A stretch of DNA of 64,000 bases, from NCBI RefSeq assembly GCF_031877795.1, contig NC_133938.1, positions 18,088,920 to 18,152,919 on the forward strand, in the 5' to 3' direction. How positions within the stretch are numbered: position 1 is the first letter of the stretch; every line of letters starts with the position of its first letter. The notes under the pieces were generated by a model. The model searched no databases. It had not been told where the DNA came from and saw nothing but the letters and a program-made list of their open reading frames with translations. Shown here in pieces: positions 12,871-27,604 of this stretch. Both the position numbers and the translations under genes were made by a program. The stretch is from Strix aluco. Its lineage: Eukaryota; Chordata; Aves; Strigiformes; Strigidae.

Positions 12871-14866
12871 TCTAACAAGATCAGATCTGGGTTGACCATC
12901 CTTTTTTATTTATGACATGGTTTTCTCAGATGGTCAAAGCAAGTAGAAAAGGTTCTTTATGTATTTTAACGGGTCTAAGGAAGCATGCAGAACTCCTTCA
13001 GGGCCTTCTGGCAAGTTCAGTCTAGCTGTCCATGCCAGGCAAGAGGCACTGACTGCCATTTCCTCTCTAGTGCAGGAAGTGTAGGGTCAGTTCACAGAGG
13101 AGTCAGGATCAAAGTGACTCATGGTGAAGATTTTCCAAACAGTGCAAAGGGATGTGGCTGCCCATTTCCTGCTAACTTGAATGGAAGGGGTGCAATGAAC
13201 TCACTGTGTTGGAAACGTCAACCCAGTGAGATGAAACACTATCTTGAAAAATCCCCATCCTCCACTAAACACCCCTTCCTGCAAGGGAAGAAGTGCTCTC
13301 TGCCCCAGTCAGTTCACTTCCCCACCGGGATGCTTGGCACCTTGCAGAAATGGGACCCAGAAAAAGTGCAATCATGTTTAGTTTGTAAAGCTTCTGACAA
13401 GGAAATAGCATCAAATATGCTCCTTAATTGAGCTTGGGTATCATATCACCAAGCTCAGTACACGAACATTTGCAGATTTGCAAAAATGAGATTAAATGAA
13501 TATATTAACTTCTCAAAAGTCTCAACGTACCAGAGTACGGTGATGAAGGCTATGTTTTCATCTCCCAGCTAGTAATTAAATCAGAAATCGTACAGTTGGA
13601 AGTCTGCTTTTTAAAATAGTGTAACAATCTGTAATGATGATGCATCAAGTTGGGACCTTTATACTCTGAAGACATGTTCAGTTGTTTATTTAATCCAGCC
13701 ATTTGCTTTCTTTTAGGCAAGTTTGGCAGGTATATGATAACTCATGTGCTGCTCAAAAGCTAATTTAAGCTAATCAAAAATAACCATATGATAGTAAAAT
13801 ATTTTGCTGCGAGGAGATCATCCTACCCAACAACACATATTTGAGTCAGATGCAGGCACTGGATAAATGCTTCGCTAGAATATCTAGGAATAAGTATTTC
13901 TCTCTCTAGGAGGCAACGCTGTTCATAAATTGCAGAGGTTGAGTTGCTGACTGTTTAAAATTATGTAAAATAATTGTTTGATGATTGTCAGGTTGGTTGC
14001 TCTTAAATGTTGCTTGTCTGGAGCTACAGTTAATCTGAGTTCTTGAGCTTGGTACAAAAGCATACTGTTGTTTTAAGAGTCTGACTTATGAAGGTGGGGA
14101 GACAAACTAAGATGAGAATTTCCTCATTAATCCAGGGTGTGCTATGCAATCTGGTATGTGGGCTTGCCACAGTACCAAGTCAGACTTATTTTTTGCGCTT
14201 GGCTATGTTCTGGAGAAGATCCATGTGATTAATCAAAAATGGGTCAGGCATGAAGGAATCAAAGCAAGCTTTTTTAAAGGGGTTTGATTTAGTTCTATTA
14301 AAGACCTATAACTGATGTAGCTATTGTGAGAGCTACTCTTACTCGTGTATGGAATGCACTTATTGGAACAGCTTGGCAGTATATATATTCTAAATGTGTT
14401 TCACTTTGATGTAATGTGAGGGAGAGGAATGTTTCATTTCTTATATTAACCTAATTATGTAAACCAAAGTGCTGTTGTCCCTGATGAATGTAAACTGTTT
14501 AAAGTGTCCAAGTAATTGGTGGAGCTGTATAGTTCTCTTACTTAGATTTGAAATATGGGATTACATTTAAAGTTTTTTAAAAGAATCTTTATATTCCTAG
14601 ATGTAGCATTTTACATCCCTAATTTATTTTGTGTCTAATGTTGTTTCATGTGTAGTTTGTGGCTGTTTTCTGAACAGAAGTTATGCACACCTCATAACTG
14701 AAGGTTGGAGACTTGTTCTATGCCATTTTTGTAAATACATCACTTAAGGGGATGTGGGGGTTTTGTTTGTTACGGATTGTACTTATACTAGTGCAACCCC
14801 TCATGTGGACACAGTTACATGAGTATAAAGTGCCTTGTGCTGGCATATCTTTATTACATTGATAGG

Positions 14867-14872
14867 AATAAA
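14867..14872 (+). terminator. LRRC8C: Distal polyadenylation signal AATAAA candidate
   Basis: Canonical AATAAA with GT-rich sequence about 50 bases downstream. It would end a long LRRC8C 3' UTR containing the hairpin at 12818-12870. Confidence 0.35.
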
Positions 14873-17800
14873 CTATACCAGTCTAAGCACTTTCACGCTA
14901 ATAACTGTATCTTCTCCAAGGGTTTGGTCTGCTGAGACAGCTTAGTCAACAGCTCACTGCCACCAAAAAGGGGCAGTTCCCTCCTCCTCCCATGCTCCCT
15001 ATTCCTGCCGACACGTTCCAGCTGCTTCTCTTGTACCTTTACTGGTCTGGTGCTGGTCTGATCCCTCCACAGGACAAATCAACCTTTTTAAGCCAGCAGA
15101 AAACTAAGCCAGTTAAAAAAAGGGACTCATTTTCTGCTGCATCAGCTCTCCAAAGGATAGGATGAACACTAGGGTGGGAGTAACAAGGAAACAGGATTCT
15201 GCAGCCAGAGTCCGGGCAAGGAGAAGGTGGGACAAGTCACTTTGGAGCTGCTGAGCTGCTAGGTCAGTTCACCATCTTGCCAAGCCATGTGCTTGGAGAG
15301 CTGTGCTGTTTTATCTATAGCAGGGTTAGGCGGCATGGCTTTTGTGAGTAGACAACCCTCAGGCTCTCAGTGAATGATAAAACATCACATTACTGTTAAT
15401 TGCTTAATCTTAATGAAACAAACTCAGGTAGCTGCACTGTTGACTTTTCTAAACTTCTTACTGTGTAGTCTGTGGGGTGTATTTTCCAAAACCATATTAC
15501 AGTATTTTAGAAATGCGTCAGCTAAGAGAAGATTGTTTCCTAATTCTGTACAACATCCAGGAAAATATGTAAAAGTGCCATATTTACTCAGTGATTCATG
15601 TACTGCTCATATGTATATTCACATGCAATGCATACTAGACTTTTCTGTGACCTATAGTATTTGACTTAGAATGGATGGACATTTTGTGGATAATACTTTA
15701 GGCCTGGTTTGTATATATACAAAGAGTTTATGTAACTACTTAGATTAATCAGGTGCCTAACAAGTATGACAATTCCAGAATATAAGCAAGGCATTTTACA
15801 TTACTGCTCAAAAATAATACAAATCTTCCTTGGTAACAGAAGCAGAGATGACAAAGAGTGCAGCAAAAATAAGAAGACAACCTTAATAGTACATTAAGCC
15901 TGAAAAGCAAATCTACTTTGGGATCAAAATCTGGAGATGTGCATCTCCCCCTTTGTCACAATTAGGATGGGTTTTTGTGCTGACCTCTTGCATCTAGCCC
16001 ACCCAACAACTTTTGCAAATTCTGGTTGGAAAGCGCCTGCTCCAAGTCTCATACCACATCTCTGGCACTGCCAATAATTCATGTGCTTAAGTGTTGACGA
16101 GTCCTGTAAGAATGCCAAGGAAAAACTTTGAAATTTGACCAAATGGACAAACTTCTTAATTCTGTAGCAAGAATCTTAATATGATAATAGACCTGCGTAG
16201 TGTTACGTTGCAATATAGTACACCCAGAAAAAATGGAAATAAAATGCTCTTTTGTAAGAATGAACATTGTCAGACTGCAATGTAATTATTTGTTTGGAAA
16301 ACATTTTGTTTCTGGGTTACCTAAAGATCAAACATAACCATCTTTTGGGTTTGATCCCTTGGGAGGGAAGTCAGGAAAATATGCTTGAAAAAACATCATT
16401 AGACTTGACAGGATTTATAGCTACATGGTCTCGCTTCCTGTGCACCTCCTTCCATCCCTTCACCCTGTCAGCCAGCTCAATGGCCAGCCGGCAGAGGAAC
16501 CGTCCCTGCAGGAGCATCTCCCCCACTCCGATCCCTGTGCTCTGCCAGGGCTCGTGGGGGATGCCGGGGCGCTGCCAGCCCAGGCTCCTGCACCGGCCCC
16601 GCGCAGCCAGCAGCCAGGGCCGTGAGGGCTCCTGCCTCCCCCAGTCGCGTGCCTGCACTGCTAAGGGAAATGATGCCGTTCGCCCTTGCATCTGACGTAA
16701 CTCCCTATAAATCTCCTGACCAAAGGCGATGGGCTCATGCTGCCTGTGTTTGGCATGGAACATTTTCCTTCTTTCTCTGTATCTTTAAGTTGGAAGCAAT
16801 GACGTGTTTCAGTTTTGGTTTTTTTATACCAAGACAATGTTGGCCTGCCAAGATGGAGCAAGAAATGCTCCTCTCTGGTTCTTGTGGTCCCAGGGAGAGG
16901 AGGGGAGTGGCAAGCACAGCAGCCCGAATCAGCTTTGCCTCTCGATAAGCCCTGTCAGGGATCTGGCACTGGGGACACACTGCCCCTGGGGCATGGCAGG
17001 CCTTGCGGAGGAGTAGAGGAAGCCTTGCTGACGGCGCCTGCTTTTAAGCTCTGGGCTGTTCCCTGCAAAGATGCGGAGGGCTGGGAAAGCTGGTCCGCTC
17101 CTCACTGCCCTGCTCCTTCCCACCAGCCCCACAGGAGATACCATCTCGAGGCCGCACCCAGCGGGATGGGAACAACAGGCGAAACCAATGCGGGGATCCC
17201 TGGGGCAATGAGATCACGCTGCTGGAGCAGATGTCACCCTCTTTATTAAGTGTGCTGGTGGCAGGAGAAGTTCACGGCCCAAGTTAGCTGAGCCCCAACA
17301 AACCTCTTCTGTTTTCCTGGGGAGCAGGAGTTAACCGGAGCAGATACTCTGCCCTGAGAAACCCCCACCCCACAGCCTGGGGGGCTCCCAGGGCACAATC
17401 CTACCAGTGGCTATGTCATCTGCTCGCCAGCAAGCAGCAACACTAGGGCCAGTTTGTCCTTCACTTCACACCAAATAGCTACTGGGAATTCCCAATAACC
17501 ATGATGGTTTGCTTGTATGTCTTCATATACTGCATTCAATAGTGTGGGCAGTGGTAAGAAAACTGCATGTCTGTCCTCTCTTCTGCTTTGGAGTGTACAT
17601 GAAGCCCTGAAGATTCAGATGAAGAAGAAGCAGTTTCTGTTTCTCTCTTTTTTTTTTTCTGTGACTGCCTCAGGAATACCCTTCATGCCAAGGGTGCAGG
17701 TCTTTCACACTGCCGCCTCTGTCCCCGTGAGCAGCGGGTGCATGGGACCAGTGGCCCACGGGTGAAGGCCGGGGCTGCTGCAGGAGCATGGAGGCAGGAG

Positions 17801-20800
17801 CAGGTCTGCAGGGAGGGCAAGGACGAGCACCTCGGCCTCCTCCGCACTGGGGCAGAGCCAGGGCAGGGCCGGGCAGGCAGTGTCCCGCCGGCGGGGCGGC
17901 TCGGCATGGCAGGTCTCTGCAGATCCACCTCCACCCATGGGCGCTTGCACACCTCAGGCTCAGCTCCCAGTTTCCCATCACGTGTCCTGCCCTTCATCAT
18001 GCTCTTGTCTGTAGCGCTGGGTGCAGAGGACCTGACTGAGAAATCTGGGCTGGACGTGTATCGTCCCCACTGTCATCAGAGAGGGCTGGCGTGCCGCAGG
18101 GGGATGTGAGGTTTGGCAGACGTGAGATGGATGGCAGTGGCCCTAGAGGTTCCACATAAGGAAGACCAGACCAGCATGAGGACCTCACTCCAGTCCTCTG
18201 GCTCCAGGCACACGTTTGAAGGAGGTTGTACTGGCAGAGAAGTTGTGTTTTTATTGCTGTCTCGATAGGAAATAGGCCGCGTTGTGACTGGGCTGTGACT
18301 GACAGCTTTGGCTCTGACAAGTAAACTGAGGCTGCTTGTGGTGGTTGGCAGGGCCATGCTGTGTCCTTACATGTGGGCTGTCTGCAGGTGACCAGGCCCG
18401 AAATGGAGCTGGGCCTCTGAGCAGGGCTTCCTCCACCTGTCCCAGGCCAGGGAGGGACTAAGTGTGCCCAGAGGTTTTGCTTCCAATGAGAAAACAAATA
18501 CAATCACCTCAAGGAGTGCAACCATCATGGCCAGTGGGGTTTAATGGCTTTTGGCCAGGGCCAGATTCCCCAGTACTACCATGGGCAGCACTGGCAAGGT
18601 GTGCAATCCCAGGGTGTGAAGTAAAACACCTATATTGCAGGCAAGCTTGAACCATTCTGCTATCAAGCATGGTTTTATCAGCCCATCCTCTCCTCTGCTG
18701 CCAAGGCTTATGAAGTTGCACCTAAACTGTGGGGTCTGGGTAGCACATCCAGCAGCATCCTTGATGTGGCAAGGTGGCAGTAGCATGGGTGTTGAAAACA
18801 GTAATGGCAAGATGGTGCTTCCTTCAAAACCAATGTCAACGGACCAAATGGGACATGTGTGACCATGTCCCTTTACAAAGCTGCAATGTATAGGTTATAC
18901 TAAAGGTGGATCCTTAGCTACTTCAGACAACTGGAAGGTCCCCCAGGAACAAGAGAGAAGGTGGCAAATGAATTTAGGACTGCCAGATGCACTGAGAGCC
19001 CCAGAGCACTCAGAGATTTCGGCAAGGAGTCACTTGCTAGTGCCTGTGTTGCTGCCAGTCTGCTGTGATACTGCAGAACATGTGCTGACTTGATTTGTTG
19101 TGCTTTCACATGGCTAGAGTAAGAGGGCTACGAAGCTGTCTGTCGGAGGTATTTTGTCACATGAATTTTATGGACTGTGGTAAATAAGTGTTGATGTTTT
19201 GCTGAATTAAAATTGAATTTAAATGTAACCCTTGTCTCTTGCCAGCTGGGGTCATGAGGCACTGTTAGACTGGCTTGTGGAGACTGCCTGCAGTTCTATT
19301 TATTTAGTAAAATATTTTGGCAAAGCTGTGGCATCCTGTTTCCTTGCTGTAAGCAGAGAGAAGAAAGTAGTTAAAGAAGCACAGAACTTCAGTACAGTCG
19401 CAAGGTTACCCTTAGGAACAAGCTAAATGAGATTTTTATAAATCCAGAACAAGTTGCAAACTAAACCACAAAACAAAATAATCCCGTCAGCAAAGAGTAA
19501 CTTTAGGAAGCTGAAGTGATCTGCAACCTCATTTACCCCTGTATGTCCCTCTTCCGAGGCACATGATGCTCTGCAGTGCAGGAGTGAGAGGGACAGAGCT
19601 GCACCTCTCACCTGTGTTTTGAAGGTGATGCTACCCATGAGGCAGTTTCTTTGCCCACTTGACTGCAGCATCTCTGCTCTGGGTCTGCTGAGTAGGTAAC
19701 TGCCAGGCTCAAAGGGACAGAATTTATTATTTTCTTTAAATATAAGAAAACCATTGCTACATCCTCACTGCAAGGTCTCAGTGTGCAACCTGTGGCATTT
19801 TGGGAACACTGACCCTTCTTACTGTCACCACAAGCTCATCAGAACCCATATGTGGACTTTGAGCAGAGTAAGACATGGTAAATAAATACCATTACAGCTG
19901 TGCTCCCAGCTGGTGGCTACAATGCCCCTTAAAAACACAGCCTAACCCTGGGGGAATTTTCCCCCCTTGCTTCAATGAGCTGAAAAGCTTCTATGAAGCC
20001 AAGGACTTGGGCATTTTTTTCAAACTTGACAGCTTATCAGGGGCATGAATTGGTTGGATAGAAGAGAAAAGTAACTTTCTTAGATGGTGGAAATGGCTTT
20101 GCAAAGCCTGGAACTTGCCCAGTGGAAGAACAACCTGTCAGGCCAGGGCTGGATTGGCTGAGCAGGCTGTGCCGGCTCCTCCTGCCCAAGCAGCCCTTCC
20201 CAGGAGCTTGGCATGGATGCCCTGATAAACTGCTGGAGGAACTGCCGAGCACACATTTTGCCTTCGCCAGCAGTTATTTCTGCAGAAGTTGTGAAAGTGG
20301 AGAGGATCTGCTTCCACACTGCTGATTGTGCCCAACGTCAGAAACCACTGCACAAGGGGCTTGGCCCAGCCAGAGCCAGCATCCAGGCACCTTGGGGATC
20401 AATGGTCCAGCTCTGCTGCAGGAGCTGAGCTGTTCACAGCTCCTCCAGAGGTGTGGGACCCCTTTCTTAGCACCATAATCCACACTCTCCTGCGAACACC
20501 CAAGGATTTATGGGTGTTTTCTTTAGGGAAGTGAGGCTGGAACTTGGTGAGTGAACAACTGGTGCATCAATAGGAGCTTGAGCTTGCATCTACTCATCAG
20601 TGGAGTTTTGCCATAAAACTCCCAAAGCAAAAGACCTTTCATGGGAAACCTGTGAAAAGGGCCTGAAAGGAAAACTCAGAGCTCATCAAGCCTCTGAAGG
20701 GAGCAAATATAAGCTTGCAGGACTGGGAAAAAGTAAGGTGATGAGGCAGGGGGCTGCTGTGTCCTGTGGGGTGTGATGATACCTGTGCAGGGAAGAGTGC

Positions 20801-21336
20801 TGCTTGTCCCCGATACTGCAAGGGCACCTGAGTGCTTGGGGGTTATGTGGCTTTTTCATGAACAGGGCAGCAGCAGCAAGGCAAACTCTGTGGGACAGTA
20901 AAGGTTTCTGCAGTCATGGAAGAGAGGGCTGAGGTCTGGGAAGCAAGGGACCAGTGAAAAGGTGTTTTGTTGGAACTTGGACTTCTTCTGGGCTCATATT
21001 GACGCCGGCAGGGCTGGAGCTCTCCCTTGGCAGGGAGCAGGGAAATGGAGGAAGCAGATGTGTTGCCATGGCGATGCAGGGAGCAGCCACCACTGGCACA
21101 AGCCACCTTTTCTGCTGCTTTTCAGCTCTCGCTGAGAGCCAGCAACAGGGACTCTCTGCCCCAGGTGTCCTGGAAGGCCCACAGCCACCCATGGCCAAGC
21201 AGGCACCACCCACCCTGGGCAAGGTGGTGAGACGGGGTGACTACAGCACCCATACCAATGGCCAGACTGCAGTACGGGGCTCCCACTACTGCCCCCCAGC
21301 ACCAGACTTGCCACTAGGACACTTGGACCTTTCATC

Positions 21337-21354
21337 AAAAAAAAAAAAAAAAAA
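21337..21354. repeat. A18 homopolymer
   Basis: A run of 18 A. No retrogene body is recognisable immediately upstream, so it is treated as a simple repeat rather than a poly(A) tail. Confidence 0.9.
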
Positions 21355-24300
21355 GGAAAAAGCCTGTGTTTACTTAAACTTTTTTTTTTTTCCAACTTTG
21401 CAGCTCTGATTCCCATTCAGTAGGCTTCAAGAATCCTCATTCATAAGGGCACAGGAGGCTGTCATGCTCTCTGAGGGAAGTTACACCTAAATGTGAAAAA
21501 TGTGGCTGCCCAAAACTTGCAGATTTCAGACCTGTTTGTTTCTGTGTCCCAGGTCTTGCAAAGTGTTTCTTGATTTTATTTATTTATTGATTTATTTATT
21601 TCAGAAAAAAATCAGGTTCCTTTAGAGAGCCAGTGGATGACTGAAGTGGTGAGTTTCCCAAAGCCGGTCTTCCCCTTGTGCTCCTGACACCCCAAGGCTG
21701 GATCACAGGGCAACAAGGATCTCCATGCATCATCTCACCAGAGGGCAACAAGCCTTAAAACACCAGGATAAAGGGTCCTGTGGCAGAGGACAGGGGAGGA
21801 CAGCTGATGTGCTCCCAGTGTCACTGATAGCTCTCCGCTCCACCGCTTCAGGTGTGCTCAGTCCTGCCAGGAACCAACCCTGACAGTCTTAGTCTTTGGC
21901 TCAGGATATTTTAAACAGGGATTAGAGCATGAAGAATAATTGCCAACTGAACTAATTGGTAGGCTCCAGGGATAGGATGTTCAGTGGTACAGTTAGGTCC
22001 CTCTGCCTCAGAGCCCTCATGTGGCACAGGCTGCTTCCTCTTCCTTCAGCTCCTTTCTGCCTCCTTTGGCTGAAGGTGGAAGGTGAAGAGTAACAACGAT
22101 GTGATGCTCAATCCCAAGCAGCCAAAAAGAGGGGGGAAGATCCCTACCTAAATGACTTAGAATTGGATACGGCTGCTTCTAGGTGTTCAAGGGTGCTTGA
22201 TCCCAGCAGTTGGGTGTAACCGTCTATACAGCACAGGCCAGTTGAAAAATTGTAGCCAGGATTTTGTTATGGACTGAGAAACTATCCAAACAAAAGTGAG
22301 CAATGTCCCCCCAAGTCAATTGTTAATAAAGTGTGTGTTCTCCCTTGACAACAGCACAGTCGAGCCTTAGGCTTATCTAAATCTCATTTAACCAGCTTTC
22401 CAAGAAAGTTTTAAAAAGTGACTGGAAACTGCATTGAAATCCATCCATTTGAGCTGTAATTTCATCCAGTACTTGTTTAGAAGAAGTTATGCCCGAGAGA
22501 TCTGCCTAATGTATGAGCGTATTTTCCTTACACATTGCCTGCCTTGACATTTTTCCATTGGCGATCACTCAGCTGTTGGGGATCTGTGATAATGCTGATT
22601 TAGAAACAAAGCCAGCAAGGAATTCAGAGTACAAACAAATGGCCCAAATCTGCCTCCACCCCAAGCATATTTCCATTTTTCACACCCTTTTTCTCTACAC
22701 TGTAGAAGGCTCATAACACTCTGTAAGTACATGTTTACAGTTGCTTCAGGCCTCCAAGGACATCCTGCATTAAACCATCTCTCATTATATAAGAAATGTT
22801 TCCAGTTTTAGGAGCTTTTAAAGTGAATTCCATTAATGTTGTGCTTCTACTAGTCTTGGAGCTCTCTCACTGGGTTTTGATCCCATTATTACATGTGCCT
22901 TGGACGCTTTGGTTGTCTTCCAAGATAGCAAGACTGATTCCCCGTTTTTTAATAACATGATGTCCCTGAGCACTTTGTTTTCATGTCTTTAATGTATTAT
23001 TTGCCATGGGTGCACAGATAAGGCAATAGATGCCAGATTTATTACACCTTATGGAGATTCTGTGAATTTTTTCCCTATTGCAGTCCACATGAAGAAGTTT
23101 GTTTATTCTGCAAAACTTCAAAGCATTCAATTTTAAACATTCTGCTTTCCTTTTTATGGCTGTGGAAAAGAGAGGTGAGACCTCAGGGTGTGGGCCTCTT
23201 CCACAGTGTCACTGATGGGCAGCAGATATTATGGAGGTTGGGGGAAACCAGGGACACACCAAGCAACATCTTATAAGGGTAAAAGGCAGGGGCCGAGGTG
23301 AGGAGCGTGCTGAGCAGTGCTGCTGAGCAGGGGACAGGTCATGGTCCCTCTCCGGATTATGTCCCCTTCTGGGGTGAAAAAAACAGAATTCACTAAAGAT
23401 GCTGGGGGCAGGGTTGGAGAATCCTCTCTCCTTTCCTTTCTGATTAATTCACTGGGCACACACCGAGCATGATGCTGGCCATTGGCCTGGGAGGAGAGGT
23501 GTTTCTGGTCCCACACGTGGGAGACCTGTACCGGGAGGGCTCCCTAGGACATCCCCTGCCAGGACTCGAGCTACACAGGGAAGTCAGAGCCTGGTACCCA
23601 GCATCTCACTCACTGCCCTGCAAACAGCCACCCTGTGACTCTCTGCCATCTCCATCCCCACCTTTGGCATGGGGGAGCATTTAAAGTAGTTTGCCAAACT
23701 GACAAGAGGTGATGTAAAATACTCCAAGATCCTCAGGTAAAATCCACTGATAAAATAACCTGTTATAGCTTTGTGTGTCAGCAGACTTCCCTGAAAATCT
23801 CTCTTACAACTCCATGTGCAGTAATGCAGGGGCATATGCATTGTTGGTAAGGGGGTCTTTCCACTTTCCATGTGTAACAGATCCTGATTTGATCCAGGTG
23901 ACAGCTGCATATACACAAGATAGTAATTGATCTGACATGCCATGGTAGGAAATGTAGTTCCATCCCTGGTGTAAAGATAACCTCTGGTCCTTCTCTACTG
24001 CTTTATACATTACCACCAGCACACATCCCCAGATGTGTCCACACTATCTTAGTGACGTGAGACAGGCTCCCCCCAGCTCCCCAGGCTGGGCAGGGGCTGG
24101 GCAGGGGCTGGGCTCACCTGTCAAGTCCCTCCAGAGGTTTTGCAGCTGAGTGAAGTTCCCAAGCAGCCGGGCTGCAAAGGGGCTGGCAGAGGCTGCGTAA
24201 AGCCCATAGGTGACACAGCACTGCAGGAGCCCTTGGCAGCGTAGATGTACCTTGTGTCAGCAACTCACCAGCTCAGTTTACTCGATTTTGGGTTCACCTC

Positions 24301-27300
24301 CTCTTCCCTCAGTTACTGGTGTTGAAATGCTGGCTGTGTCCATGCCCTGGACTCGCTGTGCCCAGCTCTGCACTGGCCCACAGAGCTGTGGGTTTGTGGC
24401 CAGGTCCCATGGGGTGGGAGGGCAGCAGCCAGTGGGGTCACAGAAATCAGAGCAGGGCGTTGAACGGGTTCTGAGGTGGCAGGGCTGTGTGGTTTTCTGG
24501 GGGCAGGGAGCCCAGACTCTCACCCCTTAGGGTGTCCCTGCCTGGCTGCGGGGAGCACAGCAACCCCAGCCCCGGGGTGTGTGCCAGGGAGGGCAACAGG
24601 CACCCAGCTGCAAATGGCAGTGCTGAAAGCCTGGGTAGAAGAGGAAGGAGGTTTTTCCTGCTGTTCTCAGTTTCTGTTCTTTCTTCACAACTAAAATCTT
24701 TTAAGTATCTAGGGGACGCTCTTATTCTTGATATAATTCCTCTTAAATCCTTCTCTTTTTTGCCTCTGCTTGCTTTAAAAGGTTTTTTTATTCCCTTGCC
24801 TGTTTCCCAAAGCTTCTCCCTTTTCTTGTTGTCCTATCATTGAGGGGAAAAAAAAGTCCCTAAACCAAAAACAACAACAACGAATTAAATAAATAACCCA
24901 GACTTACAGGAAAAGCTCGGCTATTTTTGAACTTCCTCTCCCTAACTTTATTTCTGGCTCCTTCAATGCCTAGTGTCTTCTGCCACTCACCTCCGGGATT
25001 GGTTGTGTTCACAGGCGAAGCCAGAGGGTTGTAGAGGGGGGGCTCACCAGGACCCTCCCAGGACACACTCATCTCGCTACCTCCTCAACTGGTCAAGGTA
25101 TTTCCCCCAGGGAATGGGGAAAGGGATATTTCTGATGTTGTTAAAAAGCAAAGGAAGTACCTCAGCTAGCTAGGAAATTCTTGTATAAGCAGGGTACGTA
25201 AGCAGTAGCTCAAATGCTCACCAAATCAGAGTACCTAAAAAACTATGCCATAAAAGCACCCCCAAATCACATCACCTTAATGGGTGTGCTGAATTCACAG
25301 GCTAATAACATAAAAATGAGCAACTATCAGGTCAGATAAGGAAATACTGTATTTCTCTGACTGTTTCTCAGTGCTTGCCCACATGGTTCTTTTTCCCGCT
25401 TTTGGCTTCTTTTTCCTGCAGAACCAGTTTTTTAGGCAGGATTATCATGGCTCATTCGGTGAATGCCTCACTCTCATTTGCCTTCTGTAGCTCTCTTGCA
25501 TTTGGATCCTCTGTTAATAAACAATCGCTTCCTTTTACCTCCCTCTGGGACTATGAGAGAGCCTGCGGGCAAAGGGGATTGACAGCATCATCTTTCCTCC
25601 ACTGTTGAGCTAAAAAGGAAAAACTCATGCAAAGCCCACAGGACACAGTGCTTGTAGGAAACTCAGCTCAGATGAGGCCAGGGATAGCACAGTGATGAAA
25701 TGATGCAGAGGGACAAGGGACACAGGTGGCTGCTGGAGGAGGTGAGTGCCGGAGGAGGGGTTAGCCAGGGGAACAGCTTCTCCTCCAAAAGATGCTGGAG
25801 ACATCTCATGCAACTCTCCCCCCTCATGCACAGAGAGGAAGAAATCTCTATCAGCTGCCAGAAGTGACTCACGTAGAAGGAAGAAGGTGGATCTAAAAAG
25901 CAAACTACAAATCAGGACTAAAGGGTTGTACCTTCCTCCTGCTTTACTATGCAGGAAGAACATCAGAATTGAAAGGCAGTTTATTTTTCATGAAACAAAT
26001 TGCAAATAACTGGAGGCTTCAAGTGCCTGATCTATTTATAACAAAACCAGTGGGAGGTTTAATTTGCTTATTTTCCTAACACTTAATAAAATATCTGGCA
26101 AACAGAAGTGATAAAACCACTTATGTTAAAAAATTTTGTGTTTTCACTTCTTCAACAAGCCTTTAACTGTAGGCTCCACTCACCCTGGGAGAGGATTAAG
26201 GAAGACTGGAAATTTGGGGAGTTGAAAAATAAACAGACAAACAAAAACTCTGTGAACAAATCTTTCATGCCTTATTTCTTGTCATTAAAAGGCAATACCC
26301 CTAGTTCTTCCAAGATAATTTCATATCACTTTAACAAAGATTCAAAGAAGTAAGGAAAGGGAGAGGTCTCTAAAAAGTGCAAATCCTCTTCCACTTCAGT
26401 CAGCTGAGCTGTTGCCAGCAGAGATATTCACTGGGGGGAATTTCTGTGAGGAAGCCCTGAAATAAACTGAAACCCTGTTTGGGGAAGGAGGCATTTTCGA
26501 TGAACATCTACATTCACAGAAACCTATGAACCATTTCATAGTGTCTTTGAACAAGGCTGGATGCAGAGAATGAGGGCTGGTATGTTCCTCTTGACATTTA
26601 TTGTCCAAGGGCTTCGTAATAATTTAAAAATGCAGTTGAAGGTATCTGAGATATCCAGTCAGGCTAGTGGCCTGGCAGTACAAGACCCAAAGGACAGGGG
26701 CTTGGTTTGCAGGCAGTGGGCAGACAGTGGGATAGCTTGTCCTTCGGCAGCCCCAGGTCCCCCTCCAGGCAGCACAAGGGCAGCACTAAGGGAGATGTGC
26801 CCACCCAAGTGCTTGCTGCAGCACATAGCTCAGGGAAAATGGGACCTGGGAGAAAAAGACATGCATTTATTTATTTGCATATTTACATATATTTGAAATG
26901 TATGCAGGACTTCAAGTCTTAGAAGCAAGAAAGAAGATGAGAAGAATTTGAAGAGCTGTGTTTCTACCACACACATGAGTTGTGCACAGAAATTCCTTCC
27001 CATACGCTCTACAATAAGGCTTATAAAGAACAAGGGACTTTGCACCAATAGTGCTGATGGCCATGGTATTGCTTACTCTGCACTGTAGTGAATTGTAGGA
27101 CCAGCTGTGTTGGTGCAGGTTAAATCAGGAAGTCAAAGTGGCAGGTGTAGGGCATTGGCCTAGGATCAGTGCTGTGCTCAAATGGCTTCACTACAGCTGG
27201 GTACCAGCTCTCTGTCCTGCATGGCACAGTGTGGCCCATGCAAATGGAACCCTTTGTGCCTGGTGAGTGTTTTTGTGGAGAAAGTAGCTGTGGCCTCAGG

Positions 27301-27590
27301 ATGAGCTCTGCGTCTCTATCCTGCTCTGGAGTAGGGTGTCCCATATCCCTGCTGCTGGACACTCTCTTCCTCCATCTGTGGGTCCCACCTCCCAGTCACA
27401 GGCTCCTTGCCACAGCCTTGCATTGCTCCCTGCAGCTCCTGAGTCCCTGCCACTGGCTGCCTTGAATATAAGAGTTTTAATCTTCATTTGATTTTCTATG
27501 GGAAGCTAGAGCAGAAAATGGAGGATACAGTTATAAGCTTGTGGTGCTGTTGATGGGGAGAGTTAATGCTTCCTGAGCACTGAATGCTTT

Positions 27591-27604
27591 GTGTGTGTGT
27601 GTGT
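27591..27604. repeat. (GT)7 microsatellite
   Basis: Seven uninterrupted GT units, followed by TTGCAGCAC. Short and probably only weakly polymorphic. Confidence 0.9.

Larger units (their letters stand above)
12388..14900 (+). other. LRRC8C: Probable LRRC8C 3' UTR (end uncertain)
   Basis: The sequence after the LRRC8C stop is AT-rich and has no convincing open frame. An AATAAA at 12547-12552, followed by T-rich and GT-rich sequence, could give a short 3' UTR. A second AATAAA at 14867-14872, followed by a GT-rich GGGTTTGGTCTG, could give a long form of about 2.5 kb. Mammalian LRRC8C transcripts have long 3' UTRs, which favours the distal site. The true end cannot be set without transcript data. 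Confidence 0.5.
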